Assembly (NCBI RefSeq): GCF_002563795.1
Contig: NZ_PDJL01000004.1
Span: forward strand, 496,001 to 560,000
Source of the DNA: Vibrio sp. ES.051
GTDB lineage: Bacteria > Pseudomonadota > Gammaproteobacteria > Enterobacterales > Vibrionaceae
Direction: 5' to 3'
Length of the DNA stretch: 64,000 nt
Shown here piece after piece: positions 18,709-28,389 of the stretch. How positions within the stretch are numbered: the first letter of the stretch is position 1; the number at the start of each line of letters is the position of its first letter. The translations under genes were made by a program, and so were the position numbers. The notes beneath the pieces are model-generated. The model did not search any database, was not told the origin of the DNA, and saw nothing but the letters and a program-made list of their open reading frames with translations.

Positions 18709-19761
18709 ATGTCGAAAGTTGAATTTAACCCAGTGGATCATCCACACCGTCGTTATAACCCACTCACGGGTCAATGGATTTTAGTTTCACCGCACCGTGC
18801 AAAACGTCCTTGGAGTGGGGCCGATGAAAAGCCTGCGGTGGACGAGCTGCCAAGCTATGACGAAAAATGTTTCCTATGCCCGAGCAACGAACGTATTTCT
18901 GGTGATGTCAACCCTGATTATCAAGGAACGTATGTATTTAATAACGACTTTGCCGCATTAATGGTGGACTCACCTAATGCGCCAGAATCAGACAGTCCGT
19001 TATTCAAAACGCAAGGTGTGCGCGGTTTGAGCCGAGTGATTTGCTTCTCGCCTGATCACAGCAAAACATTACCGGAGTTACCCGTCGACAAAATCCGCGG
19101 CGTGATTGATGCGTGGAACGAGCAAATCGAAGAGCTCGGGAAGGACTATGTTTGGGTTCAAGCCTTCGAAAATAAAGGCGAAACCATGGGCTGTTCTCAG
19201 CCTCATCCACATGGTCAGATCTGGGCAAACAGTTTTTTACCTAATGAAATTGAACGCAAAGAGCATAATCTAAAAGCTTACTACCAAGAACACGGCAGCA
19301 ACTTGCTGGTGGATTATGTTCAGGCTGAAGTAAAAGATGGCTCTCGTATCGTAGTTGAAACCGAGCACTGGGCTGCGGTTGTGCCTTATTGGGCCGCGTG
19401 GCCATTCGAAACCATGCTGTTGCCAAAAACACATATCCGTCGTATGAGCGAGTTGAGTGATGCGCAACGTGACGATTTAGCCGTCGCGCTCAAAAAACTC
19501 ACGAGTCGTTACGACAACCTATTCCAATGTTCATTCCCTTATTCAATGGGTTGGCATTATGCGCCATTCTTTGAAGAGGGGACTGATATCGACCATTGGC
19601 AGCTGCACGCCTTATTTTATCCGCCACTATTGCGGAGCGCGACGGTTCGTAAGTTCATGGTGGGTTATGAAATGCTGGCAGAAAGCCAACGCGATCTCAC
19701 CGCAGAGCAAGCGGCGCAGCGTCTGCGTGATTTAAGCGACGTGCACTACAAAGAACAATAA
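18709..19761 (+). CDS. galT: Galactose-1-phosphate uridylyltransferase
   Basis: This 350-residue protein carries the active-site motif [10 protein letters not shown], with the nucleotidyl-accepting His of the HxHxH-like set. It also has the N-terminal [19 protein letters not shown] segment and zinc-binding CFLCPSNER. It transfers UMP from UDP-glucose to galactose-1-phosphate. Second gene of the gal operon, 89 bp after galE. Length is normal for the E. coli-type enzyme. Confidence 0.97.
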   Translation: MSKVEFNPVDHPHRRYNPLTGQWILVSPHRAKRPWSGADEKPAVDELPSYDEKCFLCPSNERISGDVNPDYQGTYVFNNDFAALMVDSPNAPESDSPLFKTQGVRGLSRVICFSPDHSKTLPELPVDKIRGVIDAWNEQIEELGKDYVWVQAFENKGETMGCSQPHPHGQIWANSFLPNEIERKEHNLKAYYQEHGSNLLVDYVQAEVKDGSRIVVETEHWAAVVPYWAAWPFETMLLPKTHIRRMSELSDAQRDDLAVALKKLTSRYDNLFQCSFPYSMGWHYAPFFEEGTDIDHWQLHALFYPPLLRSATVRKFMVGYEMLAESQRDLTAEQAAQRLRDLSDVHYKEQ

Positions 19762-19770
19762 CCTCTGTCA

Positions 19771-19880
19771 TATTTGAAGCTGCAGCGTTGTTGACTGCAC
19801 AAACTCTGCCTAATCACATAGAGAATCTATGCGCATAAGGTTGAATTCGTTTGTCGCCTAGCTGCAACTCCAACTATTTA
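19771..19880 (+). repeat. Intergenic inverted-repeat element between galT and galK
   Basis: An ~110-bp element whose ends are imperfect inverted repeats (TTTGAAGCTGCAG on the left, AGTTGGAGTTGCAGC on the reverse of the right). It contains an internal hairpin (CACATAGA..TCTATGCG). It sits inside the gal transcription unit, and part of it is repeated after galE. It resembles dispersed Vibrio intergenic repeats, but I cannot count genome copies here. Confidence 0.55.
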
Positions 19881-19948
19881 AGAGGCGTAATAATCGTGGC
19901 TTGAGGTTCGAGCTGCTATTAAAGAATTAAACAGTTTGAGAATTTACT

Positions 19949-21109
19949 ATGTCTGATCTAATCCAAAACGTGAAAGCGTCTTTTGAGCAAGTGTTGGGCT
20001 ACGCGCCTAGCCATATCATCCAAGCGCCTGGTCGTGTGAACTTGATTGGTGAGCACACCGATTACAATGACGGCTTTGTCCTACCGTGTGCGATTAATTA
20101 CCAAACCGTTGTGGCGGCAGCCAAGCGTGAAGACAACCTAGTTCGCGTGGTATCGGTTGATTATGGCAATGCGGTTGATGAGTTCGATATCACGCAAGAG
20201 ATCACCTTCCAACAAGACAAAATGTGGGCGAATTACATTCGTGGAGTGGTGAAGTGCTTGTTGGCACGCGGTTACCAATTCACTGGTGCGGATATTTCGG
20301 TGAGCGGCAACGTACCTCAAGGCGCAGGTTTAAGCTCGTCGGCGGCACTTGAAGTGGTGATCGGTCAAACCTTCAAAGTGCTGTTCAATCTAGAAATCAG
20401 CCAAGCTGAAATCGCGTTGAACGGTCAGCAAGCTGAAAATGAATTTGTTGGCTGTAATTGCGGCATTATGGATCAAATGATCTCGGCGGAAGGTCGAGAA
20501 AACCACGCGATGTTATTGGACTGCCGTAGCCTAGCAACGGAAGCGGTGTCGATGCCTGAAGACATGGCCGTGGTGATCATCAATTCCAACAAAAAGCGCG
20601 GCTTGGTGGACAGCGAATACAACACCCGCCGTCAGCAGTGTGAAGAAGCGGCGCGTATCTTTGGTGTTAAAGCGCTGCGCGATGTCACCATTGAGCAGTT
20701 CAACGAAAAAGTCTCTGAGCTGGATGAAATGGTAGCAAAGCGTGCGCGTCACGTGATCACCGAAAACGACCGTACGGTTGAGGCAGCGCAAGCGTTACGG
20801 ACGCATGATATGAAGCGCATGGGGGAGCTAATGGCTCAGTCGCATGTATCCATGCGTGATGATTTCGAAATCACGGTCAAAGAGATCGATGTGTTAGTGG
20901 AAATGGTCAAAGAAGTGATTGGTGACCAAGGCGGCGTACGTATGACAGGTGGCGGCTTTGGTGGCTGTATTGTGGCGCTCTTTCCACCAGCGTTGGTTGA
21001 CGAGGTGAAGGCGGCGGTAGAAGCCAAATATCATGCGCTGACCGGCTTAAAAGAGTCGATTTATGTTTGCCAAGCTCATGATGGCGCGGGTCTGGTTGAA
21101 GCGTTGTAA
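19949..21109 (+). CDS. galK: Galactokinase
   Basis: This 386-residue GHMP kinase has the galactokinase signature [19 protein letters not shown], the ATP-binding [14 protein letters not shown] motif and the C-terminal MTGGGFGGC motif. It phosphorylates galactose to galactose-1-phosphate with ATP. Third gene of galETKM. It is separated from galT by a 187-bp region holding a repeat element and is followed 9 bp later by galM. Confidence 0.97.
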   Translation: MSDLIQNVKASFEQVLGYAPSHIIQAPGRVNLIGEHTDYNDGFVLPCAINYQTVVAAAKREDNLVRVVSVDYGNAVDEFDITQEITFQQDKMWANYIRGVVKCLLARGYQFTGADISVSGNVPQGAGLSSSAALEVVIGQTFKVLFNLEISQAEIALNGQQAENEFVGCNCGIMDQMISAEGRENHAMLLDCRSLATEAVSMPEDMAVVIINSNKKRGLVDSEYNTRRQQCEEAARIFGVKALRDVTIEQFNEKVSELDEMVAKRARHVITENDRTVEAAQALRTHDMKRMGELMAQSHVSMRDDFEITVKEIDVLVEMVKEVIGDQGGVRMTGGGFGGCIVALFPPALVDEVKAAVEAKYHALTGLKESIYVCQAHDGAGLVEAL

Positions 21110-21118
21110 GGGCGAGAG

Positions 21119-22183
21119 ATGAAAGCGTATTTTGAACAGTTAGATCAAGCGATGGCGCAAACGCCGTCGTTTGATGGCCAAACCGCAAAGCTCATCCATC
21201 TTATTAACGCGAATGGCATGACGGCATCATTTATGGATATTGGTGCGACTTGGTTGAGTTGCACGCTGCCGGTAAATGGTGAACACCGCGAAGTATTATT
21301 GCGTTCGCCAAACATGGCAGAGCACATGCAGCAAGATGTGTACTTTGGCGCCATTGTCGGTCGTTTTGCTAACCGTATTGCAAAAGGTCGGTTCGAGGTC
21401 GATGGAAAGGTTTATCAGCTCGACATCAATAACGGTGAAGACTCGCTGCACGGTGGTGTGGAAGGCTTTGATAAACGCCGCTGGAAAATTGTCGAGCAAA
21501 GCGCTCAGCAAGTCATGTTGACGCTTCACTCACCGGACGGTGACCAAGGTTATCCGGGAAACCTTGAGGTTACAGTCACATACACACTCACCGATGAGAA
21601 TGAATTGCTTATTGCCTACAAAGCGAATACTGACCAGACATCTCCGGTGAACTTAACCAACCACGCTTACTTTAACTTGGCTGGCGAGGCGAGCAGCGCG
21701 AAAAGTTTGGATCATACCTTGCAACTTAACGCAGAGCATTACTTACCAACGGATGCGGGGCTAATTCCTACCGGTGAACAACAGCCTGTGTGTGGCAGTG
21801 GTTTTGATTTCACCGAGCCAAAATGGGTTGGTCGAGCATTTCTTACCGATCAGGATCAAAAAACTGCGGGGGGTTACGACCACACCTTCGTGTTTAAGCC
21901 GGAAGTGAGCGATGGGGTGTCTGTCGCCGCCGTTCTGATTGCGCCGAAAGAAGATGTGGTGATGAAGGTTAAAACCACCAAACCCGCCATCCAATTCTAT
22001 TCAGGAAACTTTTTAGCAGGCACACCGGGCGCAAGTAAAACGTATGAGCTTTACGATGGCCTTGCCCTAGAAACCCAATATTTTCCTGATGGACCAAACA
22101 AACCAGAATGGGGACGCAACAATGGAATGTTGAGTTCTGGGGATTGCTATCAGCATCAGACCGTGTATCAGTTTGAATTTTAG
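21119..22183 (+). CDS. galM: Aldose 1-epimerase (galactose mutarotase)
   Basis: This 354-residue protein is of the GalM beta-sandwich family, with the catalytic His in NLTNHAYFNL, GRFANRIAKGRF near the N-terminus and a C-terminal ETQYFPDGPN segment carrying the Glu/Asp needed for catalysis. It converts beta- to alpha-galactose, the form used by GalK. It is the last gene of the operon and ends just before a strong terminator. Confidence 0.95.
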   Translation: MKAYFEQLDQAMAQTPSFDGQTAKLIHLINANGMTASFMDIGATWLSCTLPVNGEHREVLLRSPNMAEHMQQDVYFGAIVGRFANRIAKGRFEVDGKVYQLDINNGEDSLHGGVEGFDKRRWKIVEQSAQQVMLTLHSPDGDQGYPGNLEVTVTYTLTDENELLIAYKANTDQTSPVNLTNHAYFNLAGEASSAKSLDHTLQLNAEHYLPTDAGLIPTGEQQPVCGSGFDFTEPKWVGRAFLTDQDQKTAGGYDHTFVFKPEVSDGVSVAAVLIAPKEDVVMKVKTTKPAIQFYSGNFLAGTPGASKTYELYDGLALETQYFPDGPNKPEWGRNNGMLSSGDCYQHQTVYQFEF

Positions 22184-22193
22184 ATAGTATTTT

Positions 22194-22220
22194 TGGGTGG
22201 GCTACATGCCCACCTTTTTT
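22194..22220 (+). terminator. Terminator of the gal operon
   Basis: GGTGGGC (22196-22202) pairs with GCCCACC (22208-22214) across a short loop, followed by TTTTTTG. Confidence 0.92.
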
Positions 22221-22327
22221 GTTTTCGTCGAAGCGGAACGGGTGATGAGTTCAGTACCATAGCGTCTTAGACACTCGTTCACTTTTGAGTTTAACGGATC
22301 AGTATTAAGAAGATTGCTCGCTTTTTT

Positions 22328-22356
22328 TGTTTTTCCAATCCGCTTAGGTGTATAAT
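22328..22356 (+). promoter_or_regulatory. Probable thiI promoter
   Basis: A perfect TATAAT at 22351-22356 follows TTGTTT (22328-22333) with 17-bp spacing, and CTCGCGCCC comes next. It lies about 140 bp before thiI, within the 316-bp galM-thiI gap, which otherwise shows only the gal terminator. Confidence 0.6.
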
Positions 22357-22499
22357 CTCGCGCCCTAAAAGTGAGCTCATCACATCGTCTTGAATAAGCG
22401 CATGCCTTCAGCGTTTTTCGATTTGAGTAACTATTATTTGAGTAAAGGGTACGTGAGTTCACTCACTGTTGATTGCGAAACTAACCTGCGAATTAGACT

Positions 22500-23948
22500 A
22501 TGAAATTTATTGTAAAGCCCCATCCAGAAATTTTTGTTAAAAGTGAATCTGTGCGTAAGCGCTTCACAAAGATTTTAGAGTGCAACATTCGTAACATCGT
22601 TAAAAACCGTACCGAGTCGGTCGCGGTCTTTAACCGTCGTGACCACATTGAAGTGACCGCTGAGAGTGATAAGTACCACGCTGAAGTTTTAGAGATCCTG
22701 ACACACACGCCAGGTATTCATCATGCCCTCGAAGTTAAGCAGACAGAATTTACAGATTTGCACGATATCTTCGAGCAAGTGCTAGAGCTAAACCGTGCCT
22801 CCCTTGAGAACAAAACCTTCGTCGTGCGCGCTAAGCGTCGTGGTAAGCACGACTTTACCTCTATCGAACTAGAGCGTTACGTTGGCGGTGGTTTGAACCA
22901 AGCGATTGAGAGCGCGAGCGTTAAGCTGCGTAACCCTGATGTAACCATCAACGTTGAAGTCACGAACGACACGCTAAACCAAGTACTGTCTCGCCATAAA
23001 GGGCTCGGTGGCTTCCCGCTAGGAACTCAAGAAGATTTACTGAGCTTGATCTCGGGTGGTTTTGACTCTGGTGTTTCTAGCTACCTACACATCAAACGCG
23101 GTTCAAAAGTACATTACTGTTTCTTTAATCTCGGTGGCCCTGCCCACGAAATTGGTGTTAAACAGGTTTCTCATTACCTATGGAATAAGTACGGATCTTC
23201 TGCAAAAGTACGCTTCATCTCGGTGGATTTTGAACCAGTGGTTGCTGAAATTCTAGAAAAAGTCGATGACGGCCAAATGGGGGTGGTTCTAAAGCGTATG
23301 TTTATGCGTGCCGCAGGCATGATCGCGCAGAAGTTCAAGATTGAAGCGCTGGTCACTGGTGAGGCACTTGGTCAGGTATCGAGTCAGACGCTGACAAACC
23401 TTCGTCATATCGATAACGTAACCGACACCCTGATTTTGCGTCCGCTTATCAACTGGGACAAAGAAAATATCATCAATTTAGCGCGTGAAATTGGCACTGA
23501 AGACTTCGCTAAAACGATGCCAGAGTACTGTGGTGTAATTTCTAAGAAGCCAACAGTGAAAGCAGTGAAAGCTAAGTTAGAAGCGGAAGAAGAGAAGTTT
23601 GACTTCGGTATCCTTGAGCAAGTGATTCGAGATGCACGTGTAATGGACATTCGTGATATCGCCAAAGAGTCTCAGCAGGCGGCACCAGAAGTAGAGCAAG
23701 TTCAAGCTGTTGAAGATCACGCGATTGTACTCGATATCCGCAGCCCTGAAGAGGAAGACGACAACCCTCTAGAAATTGATGGCGTTGAGGTTAAACACAT
23801 CCCATTCTTCAAGCTGGGAACGCAGTTCGGTGACTTAGACCAATCTAAGACATATCTACTGTATTGTGACCGTGGGGTAATGAGTCGTCTACAAGCGCTT
23901 TACCTACAAGAGCAAGGTTTCAAAAATGTAAAAGTTTATCGCCCATAG
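22500..23948 (+). CDS. thiI: tRNA sulfurtransferase ThiI (4-thiouridine and thiazole synthesis)
   Basis: This 482-residue protein has a ferredoxin-like and THUMP region (about 1-165), a PP-loop ATPase with SGGFDSG near 182, and a C-terminal rhodanese domain with the persulfide Cys in LLYCDRGV near 456. The disulfide-partner Cys is in MPEYCGVIS. This is the long gamma-proteobacterial form, which makes 4-thiouridine at tRNA position 8 and also supplies sulfur for thiamine thiazole. It is followed by a strong terminator. Confidence 0.97.
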   Translation: MKFIVKPHPEIFVKSESVRKRFTKILECNIRNIVKNRTESVAVFNRRDHIEVTAESDKYHAEVLEILTHTPGIHHALEVKQTEFTDLHDIFEQVLELNRASLENKTFVVRAKRRGKHDFTSIELERYVGGGLNQAIESASVKLRNPDVTINVEVTNDTLNQVLSRHKGLGGFPLGTQEDLLSLISGGFDSGVSSYLHIKRGSKVHYCFFNLGGPAHEIGVKQVSHYLWNKYGSSAKVRFISVDFEPVVAEILEKVDDGQMGVVLKRMFMRAAGMIAQKFKIEALVTGEALGQVSSQTLTNLRHIDNVTDTLILRPLINWDKENIINLAREIGTEDFAKTMPEYCGVISKKPTVKAVKAKLEAEEEKFDFGILEQVIRDARVMDIRDIAKESQQAAPEVEQVQAVEDHAIVLDIRSPEEEDDNPLEIDGVEVKHIPFFKLGTQFGDLDQSKTYLLYCDRGVMSRLQALYLQEQGFKNVKVYRP

Positions 23949-23970
23949 TAGCGTGGTAAAAAATACGTTT

Positions 23971-24008
23971 AAAGGCGCAAATTGAATGTTCAATTTGCGC
24001 CTTTTTTG
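23971..24008 (+). terminator. Terminator after thiI
   Basis: A 13-bp perfect stem (GGCGCAAATTGAA at 23974-23986 with TTCAATTTGCGCC at 23989-24001) is followed by a T-run. Confidence 0.95.
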
Positions 24009-24159
24009 TTTTGGAGAGTGAAATCGAAGTTTTTACTCGGCATCATATTGAGTCGCATCGACAAGGCATATCGTCCGTGTTGATATAACGATAATTAATC
24101 CGAAACGTGGACAAAAAGTGATATTAGTGCCAGATATGAAGATGAGATTTTCGATAGAT

Positions 24160-24367
24160 AAAAAAACACCGCCTATTAAGGCGGTGTAACAAATTTGACA
24201 GACAGGTCAAAATAAATACAGGAAGTATATGTTTTGCCACAGGGAATGTAGACAATACATTATGGTAGAAACCTACCTAACTCGAAATACGAGTTTGCAA
24301 ACACAACATCGCAACAACGAAGCCAATTGATTTCTAAAGAAATCAAGCCGTTCAGGCTCGTGTTGCG
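24160..24367 (-). ncRNA. gcvB: GcvB small regulatory RNA
   Basis: The minus strand carries the GcvB hallmarks. A G/U-rich R1-like stretch GTTGTTGCGATGTTGTGTTT (complement of about 24293-24317) comes first, then an ACTTCCTGTA R2-like segment, GACCTGTCTGTC, and a terminator stem (ACACCGCC/GGCGGTGT) ending in seven T. It is divergent from gcvA, exactly as in enterobacteria, and about 208 nt long, as expected. GcvB represses many amino-acid and peptide transporter mRNAs with Hfq and is activated by GcvA. Its seed could pair with transporter mRNAs such as those for amino-acid uptake; targets were not checked. The 5' end is estimated from the promoter. Confidence 0.9.
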
Positions 24368-24373
24368 GGGTGA

Positions 24374-24402
24374 AATATAGAATTTATCTGGCTGTTCGAC
24401 AA
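24374..24402 (-). promoter_or_regulatory. gcvB promoter
   Basis: On the minus strand TTGTCG (24402-24397) and TATATT (24379-24374) are separated by 17 bp, which puts the GcvB start near 24367. A TATAAT facing gcvA lies at 24412-24417, so the two promoters are back to back in a region where GcvA would bind. Confidence 0.65.
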
Positions 24403-24456
24403 CGGACATTTTATAATGTTTCAGATTAAAAAAACTAATCCTATTTGAGGTCCCAC

Positions 24457-25377
24457 ATGTCTCGCAGATTGCCTCCATTAAACTCGCTTCGAGTCTTCGA
24501 AGCGGCCGCTCGTCATCTCAGTTTTACTCGCGCTGCAGAGGAGTTGTTTGTAACTCAAGCCGCAGTGAGTCACCAAATAAAAGCGCTAGAAGAGTTTCTA
24601 TCCCTCAAGCTTTTTCGTCGTCGTAACCGCTCTTTGTTACTTACCGAAGAAGGGCAAAGTTACTTTTTAGATATTAAAGATATCTTTACTTCCATTGCAG
24701 AGGCGACCGATAAGGTATTGGAACGCAGTGAGAAAGGGGCATTGACCATTAGTTTACCGCCAAGTTTTGCTATCCAGTGGTTAGTGCCTCGTTTGGCGGA
24801 TTTTAATGCACAAGAACCGGACATCGATGTGCGTATTAAAGCTGTGGATATGGACGAAGGTTCACTGACTGATGATGTGGATGTGGCGATCTACTATGGC
24901 CGTGGGAATTGGCCGGGTTTGCGCGCGGATAAATTGTATCAAGAGTTTCTGATCCCACTTTGTTCACCTTCGTTACTTTTGGGCAACAGGCCATTAGAAT
25001 CTCTAAGTGATCTTAAGCTGCATACTTTGTTACATGATACTTCACGTAAAGACTGGAAGCAGTTTGCGCGTCATTACAATATCGAAGGTATTAATGTGAA
25101 CCATGGTCCTATCTTTAGTCATTCGACGATGGTGCTACAGGCCGCGGTGCATGGCCAAGGGGTCGCCCTCGGTAACAACGTATTAGCCAAACCAGAAATG
25201 GAAGCTGGCCGACTCATCGCGCCATTTGATGAGGTATTGATTTCTAAGAATGCATTCTATGTGGTATGTCATGAGCAGCAAGCTGATATGGGACGAATCG
25301 CGACGTTTAGAGATTGGATGTTAGCAACCGCGAGAAAAGAGCAAGAGGAAGTATTAGATGAGCCAATGGATAGTTGA
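24457..25377 (+). CDS. gcvA: LysR-family glycine-cleavage regulator GcvA
   Basis: The start at the ATG at 24457 has a TGAGGT ribosome site; the upstream Met at 24445 is less likely. The 306-residue protein begins MSRRLPPLNSLRVFEAAARH, with helix-turn-helix SFTRAAEELFVTQAAVSHQIKALE, as in GcvA. GcvA activates gcvTHP with glycine and activates the divergent sRNA gcvB. The gene overlaps the next ORF by 20 bp, which suggests co-transcription. Confidence 0.93.
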   Translation: MSRRLPPLNSLRVFEAAARHLSFTRAAEELFVTQAAVSHQIKALEEFLSLKLFRRRNRSLLLTEEGQSYFLDIKDIFTSIAEATDKVLERSEKGALTISLPPSFAIQWLVPRLADFNAQEPDIDVRIKAVDMDEGSLTDDVDVAIYYGRGNWPGLRADKLYQEFLIPLCSPSLLLGNRPLESLSDLKLHTLLHDTSRKDWKQFARHYNIEGINVNHGPIFSHSTMVLQAAVHGQGVALGNNVLAKPEMEAGRLIAPFDEVLISKNAFYVVCHEQQADMGRIATFRDWMLATARKEQEEVLDEPMDS

Positions 25378-25981
25378 GGGACCTGAAAACGGACCTCTGT
25401 TTATTTTTGCCCATGGCGCAGGGGCGGGGATGGATCACGATTTCATGACGTCGGTTGCGAAAGGGTTAGTTGAGCAAGGAATTCGCGTGGTGCGATTTAA
25501 CTTCCCTTACATGGTCAAACGTGCAGAAGACGGGAAAAAGCGTCCACCCGACCGCGCTCCTAAGTTGCTTGAAGCTTATAGCGAAGTGATTGCTCACTTT
25601 GCCTCTCAACCTATTGTGATTGGTGGTAAATCCATGGGCGGTCGTATGTCGAGTTTATTGGCTGAAAATGAGCTGGTGGCAGGCGTAGCGTGTCTAGGTT
25701 TTCCATTTCATCCGCCAGGAAAACCAGAAAAATTCAAAGGCGATCATTTAGCCAATATCGAGAAACCCACGCTGATTCTCCAAGGTGAGCGAGACACTTT
25801 TGGTAAGCGTGAAGAATTTGATGACTTTGTGCTTGCTGAGCAAATAAAAGTGAGCTTTTTACCTGATGGGGATCATGGCTTTAAACCGCGTAAAAGGTCT
25901 GGCTATACAGAAGCAGGGAACATTGCGCTTGCAGTGCAGCAATTAGCGGCGTTTATTAAAGAGGTATACCGTGAGAAGTAA
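25358..25981 (+). CDS. Alpha/beta hydrolase, KANL3/Tex30-like
   Basis: This 207-residue hydrolase has FAHGAGAGMDHDF near the oxyanion site, the nucleophile elbow GGKSMGGRMSS, Asp in LQGERDTFGK and His in DGDHGFKPRKRSG. All three catalytic positions are visible. This is a small conserved bacterial family without a settled substrate. It overlaps gcvA at its start and the DUF423 gene at its end, so the set gcvA-hydrolase-DUF423-rlmM looks translationally coupled. Confidence 0.82.
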   Translation: MSQWIVEGPENGPLFIFAHGAGAGMDHDFMTSVAKGLVEQGIRVVRFNFPYMVKRAEDGKKRPPDRAPKLLEAYSEVIAHFASQPIVIGGKSMGGRMSSLLAENELVAGVACLGFPFHPPGKPEKFKGDHLANIEKPTLILQGERDTFGKREEFDDFVLAEQIKVSFLPDGDHGFKPRKRSGYTEAGNIALAVQQLAAFIKEVYREK

Positions 25982-26369
25982 GTGGCTACTCTCGTTTTCT
26001 GGCTTTTCAGGTCTAGTCTCTGTTGCGCTCGGTGCCTTTGCAGCGCATGGGTTAAAAGCGACACTGGCGCCTTATTTACTTGGTGTGTTTGAGACTGGAG
26101 TGTTATATCAATTCATTCACACGTTGGCGATTGTGTTTTGCGCCGTTTTATTGTTATTGAATTTGGGACAAAAAGCACAAAAGTATTTTTTCATTGCAGC
26201 GATTTGTTTTATCATCGGCATCCTTTGTTTTAGCGGCAGTCTCTACGCGCTGGCGCTGACGGGCATTAAATGGTTTGGGCCGGTCACTCCAATGGGAGGA
26301 TTGATGTTCATGCTCGGTTGGTGTCTGTTCTTTTTTGCTGCGTTCAATATCAAAGAGGTCTCCAAGTGA
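25971..26369 (+). CDS. DUF423 small membrane protein
   Basis: A 132-residue integral membrane protein that starts with GTG at 25971, overlapping the hydrolase by 11 bp. It has four hydrophobic segments and the family motif [13 protein letters not shown] in the first. DUF423 (YgdD-like) proteins lie in the inner membrane and often precede rlmM, as here. Function unknown. Confidence 0.85.
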   Translation: MRSKWLLSFSGFSGLVSVALGAFAAHGLKATLAPYLLGVFETGVLYQFIHTLAIVFCAVLLLLNLGQKAQKYFFIAAICFIIGILCFSGSLYALALTGIKWFGPVTPMGGLMFMLGWCLFFFAAFNIKEVSK

Positions 26370-27457
26370 AACAACTAATGCTCTATTGCCGTTCTGGCTT
26401 TGAGAAAGAGTGTGCTGGTGAAATTCAGGACAGAGCGACACAGTTGGAAGTGTATGGCTTCCCGCGTGTGAAAAAAAACTCCGGTTATGTTGTCTTCGAA
26501 TGTTATCAAGATGGAGATGCAGACAAACTGGCGAGAGGTTTGGACTTTAAGTCGCTGATTTTTGCTCGTCAAATGTTTGCGGTTGTCGCTGAGTTTCAAT
26601 CGCTGCCAAGTGATGATCGTATTAGCCCAATTTTGAATCAGTTGGCGGACATCGAGGCGTTTCCTCGTTGCGGAGATTTGAGAATTGAAACCCCAGATAC
26701 GAATGAAGCAAAAGAGCTATTGAAGTTTTGCCGTAAGTTTACTGTTCCAATGCGTCAAGCGTTGCGCGGTAAAGGTTTAATGCTGAGTAAAGACAACGCG
26801 AAAAAGCCAGTACTGCACATTTGCTTTGTTGAGCCTGGTCACTGTTATGTAGGTTACTCGTACACAGACAATAACTCACAGTTCTTCATGGGGATCCCTC
26901 GCCTGAAGTTCCCTGCGGACGCGCCAAGTCGTTCAACGCTGAAACTGGAAGAAGCATTCCACGTCTTTATCCCACGTGAAGAATGGGACGAGCGTTTGGC
27001 TCCTGGCATGTGGGGCGTCGATTTAGGTGCATGTCCGGGTGGTTGGACGTACCAATTGGTGAAGCGTTCCATGTTCGTTCACTGTGTTGATAACGGCATG
27101 ATGGCAGATAGCCTGATGGAAACGGGCCAAATCAAGCACCATATGGTGGATGGCTTTAAGTTCGAGCCAGACCGCAAGAACGTAACTTGGATTGTTTGTG
27201 ACATGGTGGAAAAACCAGCACGCGTTGCGCACCTTATGGGACAGTGGTTATTAAAAGGTTGGGCGAAAGAAGCGCTCTTTAATCTTAAGCTGCCGATGAA
27301 AGGCCGTTATGATGAAGTGCTGCAAGATCTTGAAAACCTAAAACTGTTCCTGATTGAGAACAAGGTAAAATTTAGACTCCAAGCCAAACATTTGTATCAT
27401 GACCGTGAAGAAATCACGATTCATATTCAGTGCTTATCCAACATCTCTCCGCATTAA
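26366..27457 (+). CDS. rlmM: 23S rRNA C2498 2'-O-methyltransferase RlmM
   Basis: The start is the GTG at 26366, overlapping the DUF423 stop codon, with an AAGAGGT ribosome site. The 363-residue protein begins [19 protein letters not shown], matching E. coli RlmM, and has a THUMP-like N-terminal half. The Rossmann methyltransferase carries [18 protein letters not shown] and the K-D-K-E residues of RrmJ-like 2'-O-methyltransferases (for example [12 protein letters not shown]). It modifies C2498 of 23S rRNA. Confidence 0.95.
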   Translation: MKQLMLYCRSGFEKECAGEIQDRATQLEVYGFPRVKKNSGYVVFECYQDGDADKLARGLDFKSLIFARQMFAVVAEFQSLPSDDRISPILNQLADIEAFPRCGDLRIETPDTNEAKELLKFCRKFTVPMRQALRGKGLMLSKDNAKKPVLHICFVEPGHCYVGYSYTDNNSQFFMGIPRLKFPADAPSRSTLKLEEAFHVFIPREEWDERLAPGMWGVDLGACPGGWTYQLVKRSMFVHCVDNGMMADSLMETGQIKHHMVDGFKFEPDRKNVTWIVCDMVEKPARVAHLMGQWLLKGWAKEALFNLKLPMKGRYDEVLQDLENLKLFLIENKVKFRLQAKHLYHDREEITIHIQCLSNISPH

Positions 27458-27479
27458 TGTGATCGGATTGAGCAATGCA

Positions 27480-27508
27480 AAAAAGCCCCTACTTCAGGGG
27501 CTTTTTTT
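27480..27508 (+). terminator. Bidirectional terminator between rlmM and xni
   Basis: A GC-rich AGCCCCT/AGGGGCT stem with loop ACTTC, flanked by A-run and T-run, sits between two convergent genes. Confidence 0.92.
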
Positions 27509-27548
27509 ATGGGCCGTGTCCAACCGTGACGTGTGTTGAGAACGTAGG

Positions 27549-28331
27549 CTATTCCGACGGGGTTGCCCCATCAAAACGAATATCTTGCAAGTTAAAACCC
27601 AGCTCAATATCACACTTCAAAGCCGCGACGCGTTTACATAATCGAGCAGACTCTATGTGCTCATCCAGTTTTTTACGGTATTTAGGCGCGAGCTCATTGC
27701 TGGCGTAGGCCGTTTCAATGTCTGCAAAGTGAGTCAGGATTTCTTTTGCCGCTTTCGGGCCAATCCCCGGTACACCTGGCACTTGGCTCGAGCTAATGCC
27801 GGTTAATCCCCAGTAGTCAGCAAGTTGATTCGGTTTTACACCAAATTCTTTGTCGATAAATGGTGCATCCAGCCAACGATGCTGAAAGTAATCGCGGATC
27901 TGTAGCGTGGGGGAGAGCAACTGACAGTAGCCTTTGTCGGTGGAAACAATCGTGACTTTTTCGCCATGGCTCGCGACTTTGGTTGCTAGTGTGGCGACTA
28001 AGTCATCCGCCTCATCGCCATCAGAAAGTAGAGAGTCGATACCTTGCTCCCACCACGCTTGTTGAATCGCATCTAAGCCTTGCATTAACGGCTCTGGCAT
28101 TGGTTTCCGGTTTTGCTTATAGTCCGGAAGGATGTCTGCTCGCCAGCCTCTATCTTGCTCATGATGATCAAAAACCGCGATGATGTGTGTCGGGTTGGCT
28201 TCTGACAGAATTCGCGTCAGCGTTCTTTGTGTGGTTGTGATCGTTCTTGCTATATCGGTCGGGTCCGGCTGCGCGGAGTGCACGCGGCGGATCAGGTTAA
28301 GGGCATCAATAATAACAAGATGAATAGACAT
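27549..28331 (-). CDS. xni: Flap endonuclease Xni
   Basis: This 260-residue protein begins MSIHLVIIDALNLIRR, a PIN-like metal-binding 5'-nuclease start. It has the acidic cluster GDEADDLVATLA and a helix-hairpin-helix stretch PGVPGIGPKAAKEIL. It matches Xni (exonuclease IX), a structure-specific 5' flap endonuclease related to the 5' nuclease of Pol I. Length agrees with E. coli Xni. It is downstream of ppnN on the same strand, after a terminator. Confidence 0.92.
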   Translation of the reverse strand: MSIHLVIIDALNLIRRVHSAQPDPTDIARTITTTQRTLTRILSEANPTHIIAVFDHHEQDRGWRADILPDYKQNRKPMPEPLMQGLDAIQQAWWEQGIDSLLSDGDEADDLVATLATKVASHGEKVTIVSTDKGYCQLLSPTLQIRDYFQHRWLDAPFIDKEFGVKPNQLADYWGLTGISSSQVPGVPGIGPKAAKEILTHFADIETAYASNELAPKYRKKLDEHIESARLCKRVAALKCDIELGFNLQDIRFDGATPSE

Positions 28332-28343
28332 AATGACTTAGCA

Positions 28344-28368
28344 ATAAAAAAGGGGCGTAATGCCCCTA
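28344..28368 (-). terminator. Terminator between ppnN and xni
   Basis: On the minus strand AGGGGC-ATTAC-GCCCCT is followed by TTTTTATTG. Confidence 0.8.
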
Positions 28369-28389
28369 GTGTAACGAATGCTAGCCTGA

